Assembly: GCF_036850765.1 (NCBI RefSeq)
Contig: NC_089495.1
Span: forward strand, 63,712,410-63,776,409
Reading direction: 5' to 3'
DNA length: 64,000 nucleotides
Origin: Saccopteryx bilineata
Lineage: Eukaryota; Chordata; Mammalia; Chiroptera; Emballonuridae
Shown in pieces: positions 1 through 8,652 of the stretch (positions are counted from its first letter, which is position 1; every line of letters starts with the position of its first letter). Below the pieces are notes generated by a model. The model did no database searches. It saw nothing but the letters and a program-made list of their open reading frames with translations, and was not told the DNA's origin. The position numbers and the translations under genes were made by a program.

Positions 1-312
1 ATCATTGGGTCATAAGGCAGCTCATTTTTAATTCTTTGACATAACTACGTACTGTTTTCCAGAGTGGCTGTACCAGTCTGCACTCCCACCTACAGTGCAC
101 AAGAGTTCCTTTTTCATCACATCCTTTCTAGCACTTGTTGTTTAATTACTGACAGTCATTTTGACAGGTGTGAGGTTGTATCTCATTGTGATTTAATTTG
201 CATTTCTCTGGTAATTAGTGACATTGAGCATCTTTTCATATGTCTACTGGCCATGTGTATGTTGTCTTTAGAGTAGCGTCTGTCTATTCAGGTTCTTTGC
301 CCATTTTATTTA
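1..312 (-). mobile_element. Old L1 ORF2 3' fragment, antisense
   Basis: Read on the minus strand this matches the end of mammalian L1 ORF2, the part that encodes the Cys-rich C-terminal region. On the plus strand the recognisable pieces are the stretch around 60-110 (antisense of the conserved block before the ORF2 end) and the one around 160-245. It runs off the left edge of the window. Many substitutions interrupt every frame, so it is an old relic and the small open frames here have no coding meaning. Recognition is by memory of L1 consensus sequence. Confidence 0.75.
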
Positions 313-1120
313 AAGACAAGAACACAATCCATACATTTCTTAAAAAAATAATCAAATGCAACCTGCACTTAAATGGAGACATCAGAAGAAAAAAATTAAT
401 CAATAAGGCAAATAATAAAATAAATAATCAAATGAGAAAAACCATGTGCCAACTGACAAGATATAAATAGATACTGGATTATAATAAAAGTCTTTGATAA
501 AAAGCACCGATAAAGAAATCTGGAACAACTAGATGTCACTTGTACCCAGTTATTTCTTCATATAAGAGCTCTGTGATAACACTGGGCTACCAGATTTATT
601 CAGGAAACTCTCATTGTTTTAAATATTAGCAGTCAAAATTACATCTGTAATTTTAATTATCTCTTCCCATTTCACATAACAAATTTAGGGGAGTAGAACA
701 TGGGCATGGGCATCTTGGGAGCAAGGTGGGGAGTAAGTAGTGGCACAATTGTTGAGCATGGGTGCTAAAACAGGTACATTTCTATTTGAAGCAAAAAAAT
801 TAAAATAAAAACTATTTTTGGAAAATTAATTAATTGAATAAGATCAAATTAAACATGAAGATGTAGGTCATATATATGTAAAAAACATAATATATTCCTT
901 AAAGCTCTTTTACATATATTTAAACAAATACCTCAAATATTATCAATTATCCCAAATACAGCATTTTTAATTTTACTCCAGTAATAAGCATTATTAGTCA
1001 CTTAATTATATAATTAATTATCAAAGAATTATTAATTGAATATATGCTTTTTTTTAGGCTAAGTACTTGAGCAAGAAACAACTTAGTCATAAAATTTTGT
1101 CTTAAAAAATTAACAAATTT
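313..1120. other. AT-rich stretch, nothing recognised
   Basis: AT-rich DNA with short A runs and TAATTA-like clusters near 1,000-1,040. I see no gene, no repeat I can name and no splice-bounded open frame. Confidence 0.5.
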
Positions 1121-1121
1121 T

Positions 1122-1462
1122 GCCATGGCCACCTGGCTCAGTAGTAGAATGTTAGCCCATGTGTGAATGTCTTGGGTTCAGTTCCCGGTCAGGGCACACA
1201 GGAGAAGTGAACATCTGCTTCTCTACCCTCTTCCCTTTGCCTTTTCTCTTTCACTCTTCCCCTTTGCAGCCATTGATCAATTGGTTCAAGTGCATTAGCC
1301 TGGGCACTGAGGATGGCTCTGTGGATCCTCTGCCTCAGGTGTTAAAAATAGCTGGGTTGCAGCATGGCCCAAGATGGGCAGAGCATTAGCCACAGATGGA
1401 GGTTGCCAGGTGGATCCTAGTCAGAGCACATATAAGAGTCTGTCTATCTCCCCTCTTTTCAC
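1122..1462 (+). mobile_element. Diverged Rhin-1-like tRNA-derived SINE
   Basis: The tRNA-like head has a degraded A box (ggctcagtagtagaat) and a B box (gggttcagttccc). A CT-rich body, the conserved tail block and an A-rich end follow. Several substitutions against the other copies in the window make it one of the older insertions. The 76-residue open frame over it is a by-product of the SINE sequence. Confidence 0.8.
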
Positions 1463-1754
1463 TTGGAAAAGAAAAAAATAATTTAAAAATGTATAGAAAT
1501 GATTTAGTTAAGATAAATATATGAAATCACATAAAAAAGAAATTTTGTTTTTATTAAAAAAATGAGGAACAGCAATATCCTAAAATTTTCAGTCTCTCAA
1601 GAAAAAATATGTAAAGTAATTGTTATTTACAATTTGGACCATTACAAGGTGCTTACTCCAATCCCTTATACATAGCACCTAAAGTAAAAAATGATGTATG
1701 CTTCAAGAAAGTTCTACCAAGTCTCTTATCATAACTAAATGGCACAGACAAGGC

Positions 1755-2440
1755 AGGTATGGTAGACTCATTATTAGTATCTGAAAGTGTCTATGTCCTA
1801 ATCCCTGATGCCTGTAAATATGTATGCTACATGGAAAAAATTTTTGAAAATTTGAAATTATAGATCTTTTTCTATAAGATCACAAGTAGGCCTTTTATAA
1901 TAACATGAGTTCTTGAAGACAGAAAATGTTCTCAGACAGGAATCATGAGATACATGGTAGAAAACAAAGCTCAGAATGATTTCATGTGTAAAAAGAATTT
2001 GATTCATCATTGTTGAATATGAAATAGGGGTCCACTGTTGCAAGTCCTGAACACGCATAAACATTAATCATGAATCATGCAACCTCCAATTATCATGTTC
2101 TATTCTGTGCTCCCAAAGGAGGAGCAGGTAAAGATTATTCTATCTGATGTTTAGGTCCATTTGTAAGAATTAGAGAGTCTTTAAGAGAAGCCATTAACTG
2201 ACAGCCAGCAAAGAAGCAGGGAACTTTCAAGGAACAAGATTTTGCCGATTATCTAAAAGGGTTTGGAAGGCATCTTTCACCCAGAGCCTCTTCTTACCAA
2301 ACCAGCCAGCAAACAGCTTGACTTTGGCCCATAATCATTAGAAAAAGTAGTAAGACAAAATCGGACTTCCAACTGATACAACTTTGAAAAGTAAATTTTT
2401 GTGGCTTAGTCCACTGATGTTTAAGGAATAATACCAATCT
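1755..2440 (+). mobile_element. Possible MLT1-like (ERVL-MaLR) LTR relic
   Basis: The stretch around 1,785-1,840 resembles the start of MLT1-type LTRs (gtgtctatgtcctaatccc, then a cctgtaaatatgt-like block). The stretch around 2,365-2,435 resembles their 3' end, which carries a degraded polyadenylation region. The middle is poorly matched, so the boundaries and unity of the element are uncertain. No coding potential is seen. Confidence 0.35.
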
Positions 2441-2494
2441 TAAAATAAAATCTAATGGAATAAAATAAGACAAATCCACTTAGACATTCTTAAA

Positions 2495-3006
2495 CAAATA
2501 TAACTATCAAATGAAATAACATTGAGTAATAAAAATGAAATATCTACTGATGCAAATAACAAAATAGATGAATCTCAACATTAGGTTAAGTAAAAGAATC
2601 CAGAAACAAGGGTGAATACTGCATAATTCCATTTATAAAAAATTCTAGCCCTGGCTGGTTGTCTCAGTGGTAGAGCATCAGCCTGGCATGCGGAAGTCCT
2701 GGGTTCGATTCCCGATCAGGGCACACAGGAGAAGCACCCATCTGCTTCTCCACCCCTCCCCCTCTCCTTCCTCTCTGTCTCTCTCTTCCCCTCCCACAGC
2801 CAGGGCTCCATTGGAGCAAAGATGGTCCGGGCACTGGGGATAGCTCCATGGCCTCTGCCTCAGGTGCTAGAGTGGCTCTGGTCGCAATAGAGAGACCCCC
2901 AGATGGGCAGAGCATCCCCCCTTGTGGGCGTGCTGGGTGGATCTCGGTCGGGCGCATGCGGGAGTCTGTTTGACTGCCTCTCCGTTTCCAGCTTCAGAAA
3001 AATACC

Positions 3007-3040
<34 letters not shown>

Positions 3041-3250
3041 TTTCTATGATTTCACACATAGGTGGAATATAAAACTGAGATTCATGATCATAGATAAAAG
3101 TTAAATGGTTACCAGGAGAAGGGCATTGTAAAGGTGGGGGAAAGATAAAGGAATAAAAAGGGGCAAATATATAGTGATAGAAAATGATTTGGCTTTGGGC
3201 AATAGGTACACAACATAATCAACAGTCAAATGCTATAAAAATGTTTACCT
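2495..3250 (+). mobile_element. Old L1 3' end, split by a SINE
   Basis: The bases before 2,647 and after 3,040 join into a typical L1M 3' end: the last ORF2 codons (aagtaaaagaatccagaaac) and then the G-rich 3'UTR (gtaaaggtgggggaaag). The SINE at 2,648-3,040 interrupts it. A duplication of about 11 bp (aaaaattcta / aaaaatttcta) at the junctions confirms the order: L1 first, SINE later. Confidence 0.65.
2648..3040 (+). mobile_element. Rhin-1-like SINE
   Basis: Nearly complete copy. The gccctggc start can pair with the later gatcagggc, as in a tRNA acceptor stem. The A box is ggttgtctcagtggtagagc and the B box gggttcgattcccg. A CT-rich body, the tail block and an (AAAAG)n-type A-rich 3' end at about 3,006-3,040 follow. 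It is inserted in an old L1 3' end with a short duplication. Confidence 0.9.
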
Positions 3251-3254
3251 GAAA

Positions 3255-3955
3255 CCTGTGTCAGAGTACACCTCGCCCCCCAAAGGATGACTTAGGCAGT
3301 GAAATCCCCCACGGTGAAAAAAGCACGAGGAGCGAGAGGTAAGTGATAATTTAACATGCATCACAATGTTTAACATGTATTAACATGTTTAACATGTATT
3401 AACAATGTTTTATTGCAGCTTCATTGCTGCTGCTCCTCAGTTAACAGTGCAGATGTGAGTAGATATTGGGCTTAGAGAAAATAGTGTCATGGTACCAACA
3501 CTACAACAAACATTACATTAGTGTGATAATGTCAACTTGCTAAGCTAACTAGCCCATACCCAAAAAAGCAGCCTTTGGGAAATTGACCTTGGAACCATGG
3601 CTGAGTGAGCTAGCCCAAATACACATGTCCTTGGGTTACAATAGTCTTGAAAGACACTGTTTTGAGTTTACAATACTCACTCTCATAGAAAATTTTAAAA
3701 ATTGAGATGTATTTGGCTTACGCTCTTAGTGTCATAATATGAACTACCTGGGCAAAGTAGTTTGGTTGGATGTGGTAGAAGAATGCACACTACACTGTAC
3801 AGTACAGTATATCTATGTCCTTTTCCTTTTTCTGTAGCTTAGTTGTGTTTTTGTGTTCTAGATTATGATTTTACAACTGTGTTAGGATAGGTAAGTGACT
3901 TAGGCTAGGGTATGTTTCAACTTACACTAAAATTCGGGTTATGTCACTGTCATAG
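3255..3955 (-). mobile_element. Probable 3' LTR of the antisense ERV
   Basis: It lies immediately downstream, in retroviral sense, of the env remnant. On the minus strand there is a polyadenylation signal AATAAA (complement at 3,409-3,414) just after a gaagctgc block. About 150 bases follow and end near tgtactctgaca, which reads as an R/U5-like end. A short internal repeat built from aacatgtattaac lies at 3,350-3,405. I cannot place the U3 edge, and the bases at about 3,830-3,955 could belong to another repeat. No matching 5' LTR was recognised beyond gag. Confidence 0.45.
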
Positions 3956-4835
3956 TGCTTAGGACATGCAGCCCAGACAGTGGGCAAGCTGGTGCTGCTT
4001 GCAGTTTCTCATGATAAACGGAGCTCAAATCCTGGCTTTTATTATCAGAGTCCTCACAGTCCATCCCTACAAGATGGGGGCTTTGGTTCGCAAACTTGTT
4101 CTTTGGGCCCAGAGGCCACAACAGCAATAAACAGTACAAAAACCCACAATCAAACAAATGGATATTAGGGCAATGATAATCAAGACTCAGGTCCAGGTCT
4201 TCCCTGCATAGTTCCACCAGGTGGTTAGGGGCTAGTCCTGTGCTGTATGAATGGCTTAGACCTCACCCTTCATTTCTGCCAGAGCTTCCTTTACTTGCAC
4301 TTGGTTATCAGGGATGTATATACAGCATTCTATGTTTAGTAAGGCACATGCTTCCCCCTGGGAAACAATTAGAAGGTCTAAGGCCATTCTATTCTGTAAT
4401 ACTACATTTTTCTTCTGGTGGTTTAATAAAGTAAAAGAGTTAAGGCCTGCTGAGTAACATTCAAGGCTAAGGCAGTATGCGGAGCCCAGGCTTCTACCTA
4501 TAATTCTATATCAATGGTTCCTCCTCCAGGAAAAAACACTGCCAAGGGGTAGAACCACCATGTAGCTCATTTCACCTAATACCATTGATGACAAACAGTT
4601 TCCGAATTGGAGAGCCACTGAGGCAGTGCTGGAAGAAGGCGTCCCTTGATGTATGGGCATCCCAAGATTGGCCAGTCTAATGTCCAGACAAGTAAGACCA
4701 GCCAGAGTGTCCACAGACCCAGAACTACTAAGCCAAAAGCTAATCAGTAGGTTTTGTTCCAATGTACAACCATCCCGCCAAGTAATGGAATCATGAATCA
4801 CAGAAGTGTTGAGACATAATTAGTGGGGGTCCAGA
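3956..4835 (-). pseudogene. ERV env remnant, transmembrane subunit part
   Basis: On the minus strand the reading pieces show the landmarks of a retroviral envelope transmembrane subunit. There is a cysteine cluster of the CX6CC type (C, six residues, CC) in the region around 4,300-4,330. Towards the C-terminal end comes a hydrophobic membrane-spanning stretch, and then a short Cys-rich, charged tail around 4,000-4,180. Such Env proteins normally mediate virus entry. This copy has several in-frame stops and frameshifts, so it is not functional. It is the 3' half of an env gene whose upstream half lies at 12,746-13,794, separated by the inserted L1. A CX6CC motif is typical of gamma-type envelopes, which is family knowledge rather than proof of class. 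Confidence 0.7.
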
Positions 4836-4845
4836 CAACTGTTCT
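4836..4845 (+). repeat. Target-site duplication, left copy (L1)
   Basis: The ten bases caactgttct recur at 12,746-12,755, directly after the L1 poly-A tail. Joining the ERV across one copy keeps the env minus-strand frame open through the junction, which supports this as the true insertion site. Confidence 0.8.
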
Positions 4846-4884
4846 CTTGGGAGTAGGGTCATGTTGCTCTATAAAGAAAGACAG
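4846..4884 (+). other. 39-base segment between duplication and L1 start
   Basis: This segment sits between the left target-site duplication and the first base shared with the other L1 5' end (gtgacgtcac). It is absent from the other L1 5' end in the window and is not needed to join the ERV. A 5' transduction, that is, transcription starting upstream in the source locus, is the simplest reading. Untemplated filler is the alternative. Confidence 0.5.
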
Positions 4885-4915
4885 AGTGACGTCACGGAAA
4901 TGGCGCTGTGAGCAG
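4885..4915 (+). promoter_or_regulatory. L1 5' end with CRE-like and YY1-like motifs
   Basis: The first bases contain tgacgtca (4,887-4,894), a perfect CRE/ATF palindrome, and then aaatggcgc (4,898-4,906), which resembles a YY1 site. Human L1 has a YY1 site near its start that sets the transcription start. The same pair is present at the 5' end of the antisense L1 (tgacgtca at 21,284-21,291). Binding itself is inferred from the motifs. Confidence 0.55.
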
Positions 4916-5130
4916 CGCGTCCGACAGATCTCCCCAAAATCTCAACAAATTTATCAACTAGAAACAGAAAAATTTATCCTCGGAGCATTCCGGAGTTCCA
5001 CACACACACTGAAAGCAAAAGGACTGTTGCTGAGGAGAGAGTACACCTGTGGTGAGTCAACCCACACGTGCAGCTGCCCGCCCACACTTGGGGACGGCAG
5101 CATGGGCACTGGCAGCCGCCCCAGCATACC

Positions 5131-5405
5131 CTGAGAAACCGCGCGCACGCCCGTGCTGCGGTCCCCGCCCACTGGCGTGCAGAGAAACCCCGCGCGCGCC
5201 CCGTGCCGCGGTCCCCGGACACCGGAGTGCTGAGAAACCGCGCTCGCGCCCCGTGCCGCGGTCCCCGTCCACTGGCGTGCGGAGAAACCTCGCGAGCGCC
5301 CCCTGCCGCGGTCCCCGTCCACTGGCGTGCTGAGAAACCTCGCGCGCGCACCATGCCGCGTCCCGGCCACTGGTGTGCCAAGAAACCGCATGCGCGCGGG
5401 CCCCG
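5131..5405 (+). repeat. 50-bp GC-rich minisatellite in L1 5'UTR
   Basis: Five near-identical units start at 5131, 5180, 5230, 5280 and 5330, with a partial sixth at 5378. Each begins with a (c/t)ngagaaacc block, has a CpG-rich core around ccgcggtcccc and ends in actggcgtg. The units are 48-50 bases long. The long open frames on both strands over this tract arise from its high GC content and are not genes. Tandem 5'UTR monomers acting as promoters are known from rodent L1, so a promoter role here is plausible but inferred. Confidence 0.9.
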
Positions 5406-6329
5406 AGCCGAGTTCTGGGAGGGGCGCCAAGGCTGTCTTTCCTAGTCAGGAGATTCTCTCCATGGGCGGGGCACCTCACCCAGCCATTCAAGCTAACAAT
5501 CAAGCGCTGGGGGGAGGGGCGCGCAGACAGCCTGAAATACTTTCTGGAGCACAGCTGCAGATCCAATCACTGAAATTAGCTTAACCCACAAAATCTACGC
5601 ACCCACGGGGCTCTAATTGATAAGATCTCTCCTAGTTCAGCGATCCAAGACAAGAGGCGGGATATTTTTCAGTGCCTTTCGCTAAAGGGGCGGGGGCAAC
5701 TTCTGATTGGCAGAGCCTCCATATTCAGGGATATACCCACAAGAGGGACTTGGCAGATATTAAGATCCATAAAGCAAACAGCGACTAGTGCTTCTTCTTC
5801 CCAGCCAAAACAGGCTACCAAGTGTGGAAAGCCTGGGTTGAGTGGTCCAACTGAATGATAGGCGCTGAACAGTCACCTTGACAACAATTGACTCCCAGCC
5901 CCACCTGATTACGCTGGAGGCTCTGACTGCCAGAGCCTTACCCAGAGTCTTTCGCTGAGTGAGGATAGAGTGGGGATTTCCCAGCTCTTTGAGCCTCTTA
6001 CTCCCCAGACAGAAGCAGTGGCAGCCTTATAGCTGGATCACCAGGCTGCTAATTCAGGAAAGGGAGACTAGGAAAGAGACTCCAGGAAAGCAAACTCTCT
6101 CATTGTTGGACTTTGCAAACGCCAACAAGCCTTGACTACCAGCGAGACTAAAGCCAATTATATGACATTGCCATAGAATCCCATCAACTGCAAATTCCTA
6201 CCTAAGAGTGACACAGGGGCAGAACCTGGGGTACAGAGTCACCAACCAGGAAGAGGGGGAGAAAAGAAAAAAGGAAGAAGTTAACCTCTCAAAATCAAGA
6301 AAAATCCACAGACTTTATAACTTGTTCCA

Positions 6330-7300
6330 CTAATTCTTTGTTGTTGTTGTTTCTTTCTTCTATCTTATTGCCTTTATTATTATTTCTATTTCTTCCACCT
6401 CGGTCCTTTTACTCTCTGCCCATCTTATGCTACCCTTTTCTTGAACTACACTACCCATGAGTGTTACATTTTATTTCTTTTCTTCATCCTAACTCTCCTT
6501 TAGGGTTACACTCCAAAACCCTTAACTCTCACTCTCTCCCCTTTTGTTTTTTTTTCCTTTCCTTTTTTTCTTCCTTCGTTTCTCTCTTACTCTTATTTTT
6601 TCCTTTCTATTCATTTCTTCTTTTCTCCTTTTACTTTTCCTCCCATTTAAGCCTCAATCACGAACAAATTATTTAATTTGGGACTCAAGTTTTTGTGCGT
6701 TTTTTTTTGTTGTTGTTGTTCTTTTTTTTTCTTCTTCTGCTTTTGTTCTTGGTTTTCCACTATTTGTTTGTTTTTGTGGAATTTTGGGCACTTTTTACAT
6801 TGCTTTTTAACTCACTAGCATTCCTCCCAACCCAAAGTCTCCATTGTATTTTGTCTTCGCTCCAATTAATACAACAGATTTTTACTTATTATTTTTATTT
6901 TTATTTTTTTAATTATTGTTTTTTCTCTCCTTTTTTCTGTTTCCTTCTCATCCCTCTCATTATATCTCTTAGTCAACCATCACTTACAAGCAAATCATTT
7001 TATGCTTGTCTAAAATTTTCTCCCCCCTTTTTTTTTTGTATTTAGTAGGTCCCTACACCTTTTTTTGCCCCTTGAACTCTTCACCCCAAATCAGGCAATC
7101 CATTATAGGCAGTTTTTGTTCCATTTAGCATAATATAATTCACAGGTCATCACAATATTTCCCTAAGGAGGTGAGAGGAGGGGAAGAGAAGAAAGAAAAA
7201 AGGGGGAAATAATAAATTATTACTGTTTCTTTTTGTGGAGTGTTTTCCTTTTTTCTTTTTTTTTCCTTTTTATTTTTATTAATTCAAATTAACACTATCA
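6330..7300 (+). other. Pyrimidine-rich 3' half of L1 5'UTR
   Basis: A long run of T- and C-rich sequence with repeated T homopolymers ends about 20 bases before the ORF1 start. The antisense L1 has the counterpart as A- and G-rich sequence at 18,420-19,900. The open frames here (Phe- and Leu-rich) follow from the T content and are not genes. Confidence 0.7.
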
Positions 7301-7316
7301 TCAAGACCACCTTCAG

Positions 7317-8312
7317 ATGCCAATAAGAAAAAGGAAATCGAACATTATGGATACAAAAGACAGAGATGTAACACAAATAGATGTGGAAAAATCTATGGAG
7401 AAAAGATTTAACATATTGGAAGCCTTGGAGCCAAATGACAGAGAATTTAAAATAGAAATCTTAAAAATACTCAGAGATATACAAGAAAACACGGAAAGGC
7501 AATTTAGGGAAATCAGAAAACAACTCAATGATCACAAAGAATATATTACCAAGGAAATTGAAACTATAAAAACAAATCAAACAGAAATGAAAAACTCAAT
7601 TCAAGAGCTGAAAAATGAGGTAACAAGCTTAGCTAATAGAACAGCCCAGATAGAAGACAGGATCAGTGAAATAGAAGACAAGCAACTTGAGGCATAACAG
7701 AGAGAAGAAGAAAGAGACTCAAAAATAATAAAAAACGAGAAAGCCCTACAGGAATTGTCTGACTCCATCAGAAAGAATAACAGAAGAATAATAGGTATAT
7801 CAGAGGGAGAAGAGAAAGAAAATGGAATGGAGAATATACTCAAACAAATAATAGATGAGAACTTCCCAAGCCTGTGGAAAGAATTAAAGCCTCAAATTCA
7901 AGAAGCAAACAGAACACCAAGTTTTCTTAACCACAACAAACCCACTCCAAGGCACATCATAATGAAGATGAAACAAACCAATGACAAAGAAAAAATTCTC
8001 AAGGCAGCCAGGGAAAAGAAGAATACAACATATAAAGGAAGGCCTATTAGATTATCATCAGATTTCTCAGCAGAAACTCTACAAGCTAGAAGAGAGTGGA
8101 CCCCAATATTTAAAGCCCTGAAAGAGAGGAACTTTCAGCCAAGAATACTATACCCATCAAAGCTATCCTTCAAGTACGAAGGAGATATAAAAATATTCAC
8201 AAATACAGAAAAGATGAGAGAATTTATCATCAGAAAGCCCCCACTCCAGGAAATACTAAAGGGGGTTTTCCAACCAGATTCAAAGAACAAAAGAAAACAT
8301 AACCACAAGTAA
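7317..8312 (+). pseudogene. L1 ORF1 (RNA-binding chaperone), one internal stop
   Basis: ORF1p coats L1 RNA as a trimer and acts as a nucleic-acid chaperone in the L1 ribonucleoprotein. The frame spans 331 sense positions, close to the roughly 338 residues of human ORF1p. It starts with a basic N-terminus (MPIRKRK). A heptad-like, Glu- and Lys-rich coiled coil fills about residues 20-150. A conserved RNA-binding domain follows, with RRIIGI near residue 155. The C-terminal domain carries a REKKNTTYKG-like segment and ends in a Lys-rich tail. A single in-frame TAA at 7,695-7,697 cuts the frame after residue 126 and leaves the RNA-binding half untranslated unless read through. Reading resumes in the same frame, so this is a point mutation and not a frameshift. 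Confidence 0.9.
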
Positions 8313-8412
8313 CAGCTCCACCAAGAAAACAATAAAACCAAACTTAAACTGTGACAACAAAAGAAAAAAAAAAAGGGGGAGAAAGGATGAAGATTAACAG
8401 TAGCAAAGGACG

Positions 8413-8652
8413 ATGAAGCGCAGAAATACTCACAAGAAAGGGTACTACAATGAATATGGTAGGTACCCTTTTCATTACTTAATGGTAACCACCCTTGAAA
8501 AAACCACCACAAAAACACTTGACTTAGAAAAGGTAGCAACAGAGGAAAGAAGTATGGAATACAAACAAACAAAAACAAACGATAGAAAAACAAAAGAGAA
8601 GAATCAAACAAGATACAAAACTAACAGAAAGAAATTTATAAAATGGCAATAG
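8413..8652 (+). CDS. Small basic open frame between L1 ORF1 and ORF2
   Basis: A 79-residue frame lies in the unusually long (330-base) spacer between ORF1 and ORF2. It is rich in Lys, Arg and Thr, has no domain I recognise, and ends 10 bases inside ORF2 (stop at 8,650-8,652, ORF2 ATG at 8,643). The human L1 inter-ORF spacer is about 63 bases. The overlap geometry could matter for ORF2 translation by reinitiation, but A-rich sequence readily gives open frames by chance. The call is tentative. Confidence 0.2.
   Translation: MKRRNTHKKGYYNEYGRYPFHYLMVTTLEKTTTKTLDLEKVATEERSMEYKQTKTNDRKTKEKNQTRYKTNRKKFIKWQ

Noticed and set aside
2648..2720. tRNA-like head with A and B boxes as a tRNA gene
   Set aside because: It is the head of a SINE that continues into the body and A tail and occurs many times in the window. 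The other SINE heads were rejected for the same reason.
5131..5405. Regular repeats resembling a CRISPR array
   Set aside because: Units are contiguous with no unique spacers, within a eukaryotic L1 5'UTR.
4954..5566. Long open frames on both strands over the GC-rich L1 5'UTR (up to 169 residues), possibly like primate L1 ORF0
   Set aside because: The 50-bp unit is not a multiple of three and is GC-rich, so several frames stay open together by composition. The antisense L1 lacks the units, and no conserved start context or domain is seen.
6461..7045. Phe- and Leu-rich open frames resembling membrane proteins
   Set aside because: Poly-T-rich DNA of the L1 5'UTR encodes Phe/Leu runs by composition.
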